A DNA stretch of 64,000 nucleotides from the NCBI RefSeq assembly GCF_943846705.1, contig NZ_OX044366.1, positions 3,720,001-3,784,000 of the forward strand. The letters are read 5' to 3'. The DNA comes from an uncultured Pseudomonas sp. GTDB lineage: Bacteria; Pseudomonadota; Gammaproteobacteria; Pseudomonadales; Pseudomonadaceae. Shown here in pieces: positions 47,012 through 55,076 of this stretch. The notes below the pieces were generated by a model that was given only the letters and a program-made list of their open reading frames with translations, was not told where the DNA came from and searched no databases. Positions within the stretch are counted from its first letter, which is position 1; every line of letters begins with the position of its first letter. A program made the translations under genes and the position numbers.

Positions 47012-49204
47012 ATGGCCACCTTGAACACCGAGCTGCAGCAGCTAGATCTCAAGCCAAGGAGCGAGCCACCGCTGACAGTGTTAATTGTCGACGATGACGC
47101 GCTGATTCGCATGCACCTGCGATTGGCGCTCTCCAGTGAAGGATTGGTTATCGACGAAGCCAGTGACGCCACCCGAGCCCTGCGCCTGGCGGCTAACAAT
47201 CATTTTGATATCGTCCTGATGGATGTACGCATGCCCGGTCTGGACGGTTTTTCTGCATGTGAAGAGCTTAAGAAACTGCCTGGACACGATTCGACACCGG
47301 TGGTGATGCTTACGGGCATGGATGATCAGGAGTCCGTCCGGCGCGCCAGTGAAGTGGGTGCCGTTGACTACATGAACAAGCCCTTGAACACCAGCGTACT
47401 GGCCAAACGCATCCGTCATATTGTCCAGGCTCAACGCAATTCGCTGGAATTAGATAAACAGCGCGCGAGCCAAGATGCGCTATTGCAGGTTATTCCGGAT
47501 GGCATACTGCATTTCGACGCTGAGGGCATTTTGCTGGCGTCGAAGTTTCCGGATAACGCCCCCGGCTTGCTCTCACGCAGCTCTGCGATTGGCAGCGACA
47601 TCAGTGAGGTATTTACCGGCGTCCACTCATTTGAGCCACTTAAGGCTCTGCGTAAAGCCCTCCAGGGCGACAGCACAGCCAGCCAGATTATCTATCCAGG
47701 CCAGCAACAGCATATTTATGAAGTGCGCTTTATTGCCAGCAGCCCTAATGATGTGATGTGTGTTCTGCGCGATATCAGCCAGCAGGTCATGCAGCAGCGT
47801 CATATCGACAAGTTGTCACTGGCCGATGGCCAAACAGGTCTGCCGAACCACACCTGCTTGTTACAGGTGGGCCAACGCAAGCTGGATACCCATCCGGCGA
47901 TACCGCTGCACTTACTGCAGCTTAACTTTGCCCAATATCCCGCCATCAAGAACAGCGTCGGCAGCAAGATAGCCGACAAACTGATTGAGGTCGTCACCCA
48001 TACATTGATCAAAACAGCTGGGGTCAGTCAGCCACGAGACCTCAATCAAACCGCACACCTGCCGTTTCTTGCCCGCAGTGCTGATGCCGAGTTTCATTTG
48101 CTGTTGGCTGACAGTGATGAGCATGACGCCATATCGCGTCTGCTAGAAGATTTGCAGAAGGCATTCGCAGCACCCATTCGGGTCGCGCAATATGAATTCC
48201 GCATGCCGCTTTTCGCCGGTATCGCCAGTGCCGATGAGGCGCATGGCAATATCGACGAGCTGCTAAAGATGTGCGGTCTTGCTACGCAGAAAGCCAGCCA
48301 ATTCGATGCGCCCAACACCGTCTTCTATAGCCCTGAGTTACAGCAAAAAAGTCAGCGGAACTTGAGCCTGGAAAGCTGCTTACGTAAAGCCATCAGCCAG
48401 GGCGAACTGGAACTGCTGTATCAGCCCAAGGTGTGCTCGCTCAGTGGAAAAATTAAAGGCGTGGAAGCCCTCAGTCGCTGGAAACACCCTCAGCTAGGCA
48501 ACATTTCACCCATGGAATTTATTGCCCTGGCCGAAGAAACCGGACTGATCCTGCCGTTGGGCGAAATGGTGCTCGAGCAGGCCTGCAAACAAAGCCGTAT
48601 CTGGCAACTGGCCGGGTATACCGATGTCCCTATCGCGGTGAATGTCTCCGGGCATCAATTCAACCAGCGCATGGTTGACCAGCAGTTACTGGCGTTGCTT
48701 GAACGTATGGACGTATCACCGCAGGCGATTGAACTGGAGATCACCGAAAGTGTTCTGGTCGAGCAGGCTCACGTGCGAAAGCTGCTGGAGCGGATAAGAG
48801 AGCGAGGTATTCGTATTGCAATCGATGACTTCGGCACCGGGCATTCTTCGCTGAGCATGCTCCAGGATTTCCCCGTCGACATCCTCAAGATAGACCGTGC
48901 CTTTATCAGTGAAATTACCGACTCCCGTCGCACTTACGCCATTGTCGACACCATCATTGCCTTGGGACATGCCTTGGAGCTGACCCTTGTGGCAGAAGGT
49001 ATCGAGACCGATACGCAGCTCTACTACCTGCGCGAACGCAATTGCCAGCTGATCCAAGGCTACCTAACCGGTCGCCCCATGCCGGCTAAAGCTATCGAAC
49101 AACACTATCTCTCGGCAGCCAATACGCCTGAAACCACTCAGCTGGATAGCTCTTTGCGTCAGGCGTCACGTGCACTTGGCAAACCGTCTGCTCGAGTAGG
49201 CTGA
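47012..49204 (+). CDS. Response regulator with degenerate GGDEF and intact EAL (c-di-GMP phosphodiesterase)
   Basis: Cytoplasmic protein of 730 residues. The receiver at about 20-140 has its phospho-acceptor in LMDVRMP (Asp71). A PAS-like linker covers about 160-270. The GGDEF domain has lost its signature (SADAEF where GGDEF is expected). The EAL domain (about 455-700) has an intact catalytic set: EALSRW, NVSG, ELEITES, IDDFGTG, LKIDR, VAEGIET and QGY. It should hydrolyse c-di-GMP, with output tuned by phosphorylation. It is divergent from the PhnD-like operon, so the HPt kinase is the natural phosphodonor. Start: ATG 47012 with AGGA upstream. Confidence 0.9.
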   Translation: MATLNTELQQLDLKPRSEPPLTVLIVDDDALIRMHLRLALSSEGLVIDEASDATRALRLAANNHFDIVLMDVRMPGLDGFSACEELKKLPGHDSTPVVMLTGMDDQESVRRASEVGAVDYMNKPLNTSVLAKRIRHIVQAQRNSLELDKQRASQDALLQVIPDGILHFDAEGILLASKFPDNAPGLLSRSSAIGSDISEVFTGVHSFEPLKALRKALQGDSTASQIIYPGQQQHIYEVRFIASSPNDVMCVLRDISQQVMQQRHIDKLSLADGQTGLPNHTCLLQVGQRKLDTHPAIPLHLLQLNFAQYPAIKNSVGSKIADKLIEVVTHTLIKTAGVSQPRDLNQTAHLPFLARSADAEFHLLLADSDEHDAISRLLEDLQKAFAAPIRVAQYEFRMPLFAGIASADEAHGNIDELLKMCGLATQKASQFDAPNTVFYSPELQQKSQRNLSLESCLRKAISQGELELLYQPKVCSLSGKIKGVEALSRWKHPQLGNISPMEFIALAEETGLILPLGEMVLEQACKQSRIWQLAGYTDVPIAVNVSGHQFNQRMVDQQLLALLERMDVSPQAIELEITESVLVEQAHVRKLLERIRERGIRIAIDDFGTGHSSLSMLQDFPVDILKIDRAFISEITDSRRTYAIVDTIIALGHALELTLVAEGIETDTQLYYLRERNCQLIQGYLTGRPMPAKAIEQHYLSAANTPETTQLDSSLRQASRALGKPSARVG

Positions 49205-49399
49205 GCGAAGCCGTATACGTATTATTTGTGCCCACCCTCAAGGCTCACGGTTCGTAATTAACGAATTCTGGACACAGGTTTATCCGGCCAGTGATTGGCT
49301 CCACTGGCACTCTCTCTCCGTTGCAACTAGATGGCCGCTGACGGTGGTGCTGGCCCGTCAAATTTCGCAGCACGACACGCTCAGCCTGCCCATGATGGG

Positions 49400-49700
49400 T
49401 AGAGCCATTCTCCGGCATTCTTTCTGATTTAAAACTTCTGAAAAAACGCTCCAGCGGTGCGTTATTTCAATAGTTTTCACGCCGGCTCATATTCTGTTTG
49501 ATCCGCTAGCACCAACGTATTTGGCGGAGCTCGATGCTGGTAAATGACCGCCCTAGTCAGAGTGAAATGTCAGCTACTTGAATCGCCCCGAGTTCCTGCC
49601 CAAATGTACATCACGCACCGCATCACACCTGCCCGGGATCGTTCACCGTGAGTTGCCGATCCAGCTCGTTAGTCGCGATGGAGCGCTCAACATCAGTCCT
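49400..49700 (-). pseudogene. Decayed IS3-family transposase (orfB) remnant
   Basis: Read on the minus strand, the DNA translates in shifting frames with stops to pieces of an IS3 orfB. These are ELDRQLTVNDPGQV followed by a stop and CG (intact relatives have QVWCGD), then IKQNMSRREN, a stop, and NNAPLERFFRSFKSER, matching the DDE-domain block SMSRRGNCWDNAPMERFFRSLK. The remnant lies between the EAL gene and the Tad operon end. No terminal inverted repeats or target duplication could be defined. The rest of 49205-50085 has no supportable gene. Confidence 0.8.
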
Positions 49701-49950
49701 ATTGGTAACGCTGCATGCACCATTGTGTGCTGAACACTCTGCCCTTTTTTAACAGGCCGTCGACCAAGAAATGAGCCCCTTGATCCGCAGCGTCAGGCAC
49801 TACAGGTAACGTTCTAGTGCCCGCTGCGCCGCGACTTTATAGGCCTACTTCAGAAGCCTGTTGACTGTTGCATTCCGCCGATGATCTGCACGGTGGCTCC
49901 GCATGCATGAACGCCAAGTACCAGGTACCGCTCTGCAGGTGAATACCGCT

Positions 49951-49993
49951 CGCCCAACACCCCGATCAAGTCTATTGATCGGAGTGTTGGGCG
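49951..49993 (-). terminator. Long hairpin downstream of the Tad operon
   Basis: Two 18-bp arms (CGCCCAACACCCCGATCA / TGATCGGAGTGTTGGGCG, one mismatch) enclose a 7-nt loop. It is 93 bp past the last gene of the tad operon. There is no U-tract, so it may be a terminator-like or RNA-stabilising structure, or a leftover of the nearby mobile element. Confidence 0.5.
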
Positions 49994-50085
49994 ATATGAG
50001 AGTGATCGTGCTGTATTGCTGGACGAAGCTTAGCGCCCTGTCCGACTGCCCTGAATTGTGGGCCTCAACACGCCATCGAGAATGT

Positions 50086-51258
50086 TTAGGGTGCAAAAGC
50101 CCCCTCGCCACGTGGAGCCGTGCTGCGCCAGCTTCCCTGCCCGGCATCGGCCGGCAGGTTGACCCTAAATGGCGCGCTAAACGCCTCTAAGGCATTCTGC
50201 TCAGGATCATCTGGGGACGGAACTGCCTCGGCACTTTTCAACTGCACGAATGCCTCACAGAGTATCTCGCCCTGTAACGGGGAAAGAATCGGATCTAGTA
50301 ATCTGCGAACCTGCTTTCTGATGTTCGACTGATCCAGTGCCTGATTGATCGCGACAAACACGGCGGCATCGACCAACTCAGTTTGCTGCAGGGATGTAGC
50401 CTGCGGGCAACACAGGGTGCCTACCTCAATGGGGTCCAGTTGCTCTCCGAACGGCAGCAGGGTCAGATTGACTGCCGCCAGGGTGCTTTCAAGAGTGAGA
50501 TTGATCAACGGCAGATAATTCGCCAGCACATCACCTTCATCCTCATAGGACTCCGGGCAGCTACACGGCTCTAGGGTGTTGACCAGGCACTCATTAAAGC
50601 TGGGCTCGGTTCCGGCCTGATCAAGGCTGACGACCTCACAGGGCTTGCCACTCACCACGCTTTGCGAGGCCCAGCGCGAACCTATCTGCTCAGCATCAAT
50701 CGGACAGGCTTGCGGTGTTTCACGAAACAGCGCCCCCGGCAGCCCGTTAGCTCCTCGGCCAACCGCATAGTTAGGCTGCCCTTGCAGGGCATTGAAGTAG
50801 CTCACGCTTCCTGAACCCGAGATACCATCTACGCCAGTATTATCGGTGGCTTCGTCACTGGTGGCTTTGATGCAGGGATCACCCTCACAACTATTGCCAG
50901 CGTAATAGAGCGGTTCGCGACTGGTAAAACGATCATCGCGAACACCAATGAGCGTTCGGTAATTAGTGCTCTGGGTACGGTCGATATAGAACAAGCGCGG
51001 CGCATCGTGTTCATCAAAACCAACCGCTTCACCGAGCAAACGTCCTTCGGCATCCACCACCACGGTCACTTGCGACTGCTGACTGACATAGCGTTTGATC
51101 AGGGCGTCGCGAATCGCCACGATGCCCACCAATGTGCCGATAAATAAAATAGTCACCAGCAGAATCAGTTCAAGGGTAATGACAAAGCCGCCTTGGGCTT
51201 TTTTCTGCTGGCTAGGCACCCAATCGCCCATGGCGTTATCGTGGTTCCAAGTACTCAT
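50086..51258 (-). CDS. Large pilin-like protein at the end of the Tad operon
   Basis: A 390-residue protein. After a 23-residue leader comes QGGFVITLELILLVTILFIG then TLVGIVAIRDAL, a prepilin-like cut site and hydrophobic helix nearly matching the pilin gene at 59387. The bulky C-terminal part is cysteine-rich (CEGDPC, CSCP, CCPQ) and acidic, suited to an extracellular domain. GGAG precedes ATG 51258, and the gene follows tadC by 38 bp. By position it replaces the usual tadE/F/G pseudopilins, but it has no sequence feature I can tie to them. It may be a minor or tip subunit, perhaps an adhesin; this is inference. Confidence 0.7.
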   Translation of the reverse strand: MSTWNHDNAMGDWVPSQQKKAQGGFVITLELILLVTILFIGTLVGIVAIRDALIKRYVSQQSQVTVVVDAEGRLLGEAVGFDEHDAPRLFYIDRTQSTNYRTLIGVRDDRFTSREPLYYAGNSCEGDPCIKATSDEATDNTGVDGISGSGSVSYFNALQGQPNYAVGRGANGLPGALFRETPQACPIDAEQIGSRWASQSVVSGKPCEVVSLDQAGTEPSFNECLVNTLEPCSCPESYEDEGDVLANYLPLINLTLESTLAAVNLTLLPFGEQLDPIEVGTLCCPQATSLQQTELVDAAVFVAINQALDQSNIRKQVRRLLDPILSPLQGEILCEAFVQLKSAEAVPSPDDPEQNALEAFSAPFRVNLPADAGQGSWRSTAPRGEGAFAP

Positions 51259-51296
51259 AGTTGATCTCCAAGGCCGCGCTAACTATCTAAAAAAGC

Positions 51297-52139
51297 CTAA
51301 AGCAGCTGCTTAATAATCGTGATGGCGTCATAGAGTTGCGCGCCTGCTGGATAAATCACCAACAAGAAAAACATGGGCAGACACACCAAGCCCAGCGGCA
51401 GCAGCATTTCCATGCTTTTTCGGTTAAGCAACTCAATTGCCAATGTGCGTTGTTTCTCCAGCAGGATCTGCGATTGTTTTTCCAGGGTCTGACGAATAGG
51501 CGCTCCAACCTGAGTGCCTACCTCCAAAACCGCCGCCAGACGTCGCAGTTCCTGTACTCCGGTGCGCCGCCCCATGCTCTGCAGCGCTTTGCGCAGGGAC
51601 TGTCCTGCATCGAGCTCAACACATACCAGTAATGCCTCGCGCGCGAGTGGGTGCTCAGCCTTAAAGCCGAAACGCGCAGCATGATCAAAGGCTTGCGACA
51701 AAGATGAACCGGATGTGAGGTAGGCACATAGCAGGTCGACGAAGAAGCTCAGGCTTTGCTGAATACGAATGCGCCGCTGGACACGTCGTTTCAACAACCA
51801 GATATCTAGGGCAAAGAAGCCAAGCAGGCTCAGCACAAGCAAAACCAGCGGATGCCCCCAAGGACCAGGGAACTCCAGTAGCACCAGCGGGAATAACAAC
51901 GCTATAGCCAGTTTGCACGGCCAATAGAGCAAGCGGATATGACTCGGCATAATCCCGGCCTGACGAATCAACTGTTGTGGGAACACCAGACGCGATAACA
52001 CGCTCGGCGGTGCCTCACGCTCAAGCAACTGAAACCCCTCATCCAATGTCAGCTCAGGGCGCAGCAGTACAGCCACCATGGCCAGACACAGCAGCAATAC
52101 GATCAGCAAGGTGGCATCGAGCAAAAAACCGTTCATCAC
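51297..52139 (-). CDS. tadC: Tad pilus inner-membrane platform protein TadC
   Basis: GspF-type membrane protein of 280 residues with an N-terminal span (FLLDATLLIVLLLCLAMVAV), a middle pair of spans (LAIALLFPLVLLEFPG and LVLLVLSLLGFFALDIWLL) and a C-terminal span (LLPLGLVCLPMFFLLVIYPA). The cytoplasmic T2SSF domain has SLSFFVDLLCAYLTSGSSLS and the QVGAPIRQTLEKQS block. It pairs with TadB under the TadA ATPase. It overlaps tadB by 4 bp. Confidence 0.92.
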   Translation of the reverse strand: MMNGFLLDATLLIVLLLCLAMVAVLLRPELTLDEGFQLLEREAPPSVLSRLVFPQQLIRQAGIMPSHIRLLYWPCKLAIALLFPLVLLEFPGPWGHPLVLLVLSLLGFFALDIWLLKRRVQRRIRIQQSLSFFVDLLCAYLTSGSSLSQAFDHAARFGFKAEHPLAREALLVCVELDAGQSLRKALQSMGRRTGVQELRRLAAVLEVGTQVGAPIRQTLEKQSQILLEKQRTLAIELLNRKSMEMLLPLGLVCLPMFFLLVIYPAGAQLYDAITIIKQLL

Positions 52140-53011
52140 TCATCACTCCGCAGAATTCGACGCATCCATAAAAAGCCACATATCTGACAGAGCAATGCGC
52201 TCAACATCAGAGTTGGCCCCAGTGGCTCTTGGGTAAGCGGGATCAGCCAATCCGGCTCTTTCCAAAGAAAGAATGGAATCAGGATGTAAGGGAAAAAACC
52301 GGCAAACAGCAGTGCATAGCGCGCGCCAGACAGCTGACCTTGCATGCGCTGACGATAGAAGCTGCGCTCACGCAGAATATTGCCCAGCGCCTGCAGCAAC
52401 CCCTCGAAGTCGCCTCCCGCATGCCACCGCGAAGCCAGGGTGTCGGCAAACAGGCGCACCCCCTCACTCGAGTAGAGGCGCAATAACGGCTTGCAGGCCT
52501 CATCCACCGAAGCGCCCAGTTCAAGACGCCGGATAATCTCGTAGAGGGCTTTGCGCACAAAGCCTTGCGCCCCGTCGGCAGCAACCTGGAGAGCCCGCAA
52601 CGGCGGTGTACCACCCGCAGCAGCGGCATACATCAGGTCCACTACGTCAACCAAGGCGGTCTCGAACTGCCGTGAACGCCATGCGGCCAAGTCATTGATC
52701 AGCAACAACGTTACCGGCAGCAATATCAGGGCGGCCACAAGGGCTAACGTGAAACGGGTTGGGAATACGCTGAGAAACAGACTGAATACCGCGGCGCTAA
52801 CCAGCAGCACTCCGCCAATAAAGAGCGCCGGACGCAACTGAATATTCAGTACACGCAACAGCCGGGCAAGGCCCAAGGGCCTATCCTGAGGCTGCATGAT
52901 CGAATCAAGCGAAACAGCCTGCTGCTCACCCGCGCTTAAGCGACGAAACACCAGTACAGCTGACGCCAGCATGGCAACTACCGCTAGCAGACCAAGCATT
53001 AGCTCCGCCAT
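52136..53011 (-). CDS. tadB: Tad pilus inner-membrane platform protein TadB
   Basis: GspF-type membrane protein of 291 residues. It has an N-terminal span (LMLGLLAVVAMLASAVLVF), a second hydrophobic pair around residues 60-108, the T2SSF domain (FETALVDVVDLMYAAAAGGT and FADTLASRWHAGGDFEGLLQ) and a terminal pair of spans. It lies 3 bp after the tadA stop and overlaps tadC by 4 bp, so the tadABC block is tightly coupled. Confidence 0.92.
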   Translation of the reverse strand: MAELMLGLLAVVAMLASAVLVFRRLSAGEQQAVSLDSIMQPQDRPLGLARLLRVLNIQLRPALFIGGVLLVSAAVFSLFLSVFPTRFTLALVAALILLPVTLLLINDLAAWRSRQFETALVDVVDLMYAAAAGGTPPLRALQVAADGAQGFVRKALYEIIRRLELGASVDEACKPLLRLYSSEGVRLFADTLASRWHAGGDFEGLLQALGNILRERSFYRQRMQGQLSGARYALLFAGFFPYILIPFFLWKEPDWLIPLTQEPLGPTLMLSALLCQICGFLWMRRILRSDE

Positions 53012-53014
53012 GGC

Positions 53015-54343
53015 CTATTCCTCCGCTCCAGCCAGCTGCCAACGCTCAAGGCAAATCGGTAGCGTGTAGCCGCGATGCAGCAAGCTGTTCAAAAAGCTTG
53101 GGACGTGTTCGCCAAACACATGACGACCGCTACGATTCAGCGCCTGACTGGATGACGTCTGCGCGTGAGCGTCAATTGGATCGGGGCAAAAACTGAACAG
53201 CTCCTGCACCTGCAAGCGGCCATTGCTGCTGACCAGTTCGCCGATACTGGTGACACAGCGACTGCCGTCACGAAAGCGCGCCACCTGAACGACAACCTGG
53301 ATGGCCGAGCCGATCATGTCGCGAATGGCTTCACGAGGTAGACCGACATCCGCCAACAGCGCCAGTGACTCTAGGCGTTTTAGGGCGTCATTCGGGCTAT
53401 TGGCATGAACAGTGGAAAGGCTGCCGTCGTGCCCCACGTTCATCGCTTGGAGCATTTCAAATACTTCGTGCCCACGCACCTCGCCAACGATGATGCGGTC
53501 CGCACGCATGCGCAGTGCGTTGCGTAGCAGTACCCGCAAATCAATCTGGCCACGGCCTTCACTGTTGCCCTGGCGTGCCTCGAGCGTCACCACATGCGGG
53601 TGGCGGAGCTGCAGTTCAGCCGACTCTTCAACGGTAATAACCCGCTCGCTGGCTGGGATGTATTGCGAAACGCCGTTAAGCAAGGTGGTCTTGCCCGCTG
53701 CAGCGCCACCTGCAATCAGAATATTCAGGCCGGAACTCACCGCCAGCTCTAAAAAAGCCAGCATCTCAACACTCAGCATGCCGCTATCGAGTAGCGCGCT
53801 GTCGGAGTTTTGTGCTTCGACAAAACGCCGGATGGAAACCACGGGGCCGCTGGCACACAGCGGTGGAATCAAGGCATGCAGGCGACTGCCGTCAGGTAAG
53901 CGCGCATCCACTGCAGGTGAGTTGCTGTCTAGGTGCTTGCCTTGTGCGGCAATCAGTCGGTCAAGAAAGCGCCGCAGGTGCGCTTCATTGTCGAACTCCA
54001 CAGTCGTTTTGCTCAGCTGCCCATTACGGTCAATCCATACCTCAAACGGACCGTTGATGAGGATGTCGGAGATGCTCGGGTCGACCATCAGCGGAGCCAA
54101 AGGTCCCAACCCGCGAACTTCATGCAAAACCTGCTCACTGAGCACCAGCCGGGTTGAGGGGTCTATCGACTGACCGATCTCATCCTCAAAGCGTGTAATC
54201 AGACTCGCTATGCGAGCTTGCAGGTCGCTCTCGACCAGCGTCTCTGCCGCATCAGCTTCAAGGGACTCGATCAAGCGCTGGTGTAAAAACTGACGCAGGC
54301 GGCGAAGATCGATCCCAGGTATGTCCGGCTCAATAGTCGGCAT
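53015..54343 (-). CDS. tadA: Tad pilus assembly ATPase TadA (CpaF family)
   Basis: Cytoplasmic secretion ATPase of 442 residues powering pilus assembly. N-terminal helices precede the T2SSE core: NPFEVWIDRNG-type region, Arg finger block VVSIRRF, Walker A GGAAAGKT (212-219), the aspartate-box region and Walker B RIIVGEVRG. The His box is STVHANSP. The P-loop fits GxxxxGKT but has AAA where CpaF proteins usually have TGS. A C-terminal tail of about 60 residues extends beyond the core. It starts 3 bp after the TadD-like gene. Confidence 0.94.
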   Translation of the reverse strand: MPTIEPDIPGIDLRRLRQFLHQRLIESLEADAAETLVESDLQARIASLITRFEDEIGQSIDPSTRLVLSEQVLHEVRGLGPLAPLMVDPSISDILINGPFEVWIDRNGQLSKTTVEFDNEAHLRRFLDRLIAAQGKHLDSNSPAVDARLPDGSRLHALIPPLCASGPVVSIRRFVEAQNSDSALLDSGMLSVEMLAFLELAVSSGLNILIAGGAAAGKTTLLNGVSQYIPASERVITVEESAELQLRHPHVVTLEARQGNSEGRGQIDLRVLLRNALRMRADRIIVGEVRGHEVFEMLQAMNVGHDGSLSTVHANSPNDALKRLESLALLADVGLPREAIRDMIGSAIQVVVQVARFRDGSRCVTSIGELVSSNGRLQVQELFSFCPDPIDAHAQTSSSQALNRSGRHVFGEHVPSFLNSLLHRGYTLPICLERWQLAGAEE

Positions 54344-54346
54344 GAG

Positions 54347-55072
54347 CTAACCCTCCACAACCGAGCAGTTACTGCCATTCGACAGACTGACCAGCCGTCC
54401 TTGTGGTGCCAGAAACTGCGGATTACCGGATAACGCTAAACGGTATTGCTGACAGGCAGCACCTGGACGGCGCTGACGCTCGTAGATCAGCCCGCGGTGA
54501 TAAGCGGTCCGCCAGCCAGGTGCCCCTACCCGTTCAGACATGGTCAAGGTTTGCAGGGCCGCAGGGTACTGACGATCGAGGTATTGCACCGCAGCCAAGG
54601 TTTCATAGAGCTCAGGATGGCGCGGATTTAAGCGAATCTGGCGCTGCAGCAAGGTTCTGGCGAACGCCATATTGCCTTCTTGTAAAGCCACCCGGCTGCG
54701 CAAGATGGCGGCTTCTGGACGGGGCTTTTGACCGGACAGCAATTGATCCAGTAGATAACCCGCCTGCTCCTGGTGATTCGTCTGGTAAGCCATCAGAGCC
54801 GCCAGCATGGCTACCCGCTCATTATTGGGAAACGCGGCGTAGAGTTGCATGGTCTCGCGCAGCAGCCCGTCACAGTCCACCGGCTCACTCCAGCCTTGGG
54901 TAGCCGTCAGGCAGGCCGTTCCGCTATTCAGGCCCGTGCGGTAATGCGCCATGATTTTATTGATTTGTACGTTCGGATCTTCACTGGCTTGGGTACGTTG
55001 CTTATCCATGGATCCGCAACCCGTCAGGGTGGCGATGGCCAATACCAGCGGCAGAATATAGGTGCGGTTCAT
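54347..55072 (-). CDS. tadD: TadD-like TPR lipoprotein
   Basis: A 241-residue lipoprotein. The signal sequence MNRTYILPLVLAIATLTGCG has lipobox LTGC. The mature part contains TPR-like helices (for example EGNMAFARTLLQRQIRLNPR and PELYETLAAVQYLDRQYPAA), as in TadD/PilF-type pilotins that help the secretin insert. It lies between rcpA and tadA with 4-bp and 3-bp gaps. TadD normally sits later in tad operons, so this is an altered gene order. Confidence 0.8.
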   Translation of the reverse strand: MNRTYILPLVLAIATLTGCGSMDKQRTQASEDPNVQINKIMAHYRTGLNSGTACLTATQGWSEPVDCDGLLRETMQLYAAFPNNERVAMLAALMAYQTNHQEQAGYLLDQLLSGQKPRPEAAILRSRVALQEGNMAFARTLLQRQIRLNPRHPELYETLAAVQYLDRQYPAALQTLTMSERVGAPGWRTAYHRGLIYERQRRPGAACQQYRLALSGNPQFLAPQGRLVSLSNGSNCSVVEG

Positions 55073-55076
55073 TTTA

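Noticed and set aside
49845..50147. 100-codon minus-strand frame between the IS remnant and the pilin-like gene
   Set aside because: Spans the 18-bp-arm hairpin and overlaps the pilin-like gene; no recognisable sequence.
53412..54173. 253-codon plus-strand frame opposite tadA
   Set aside because: Ser/Arg-rich antisense shadow; the TadA motifs are on the minus strand.
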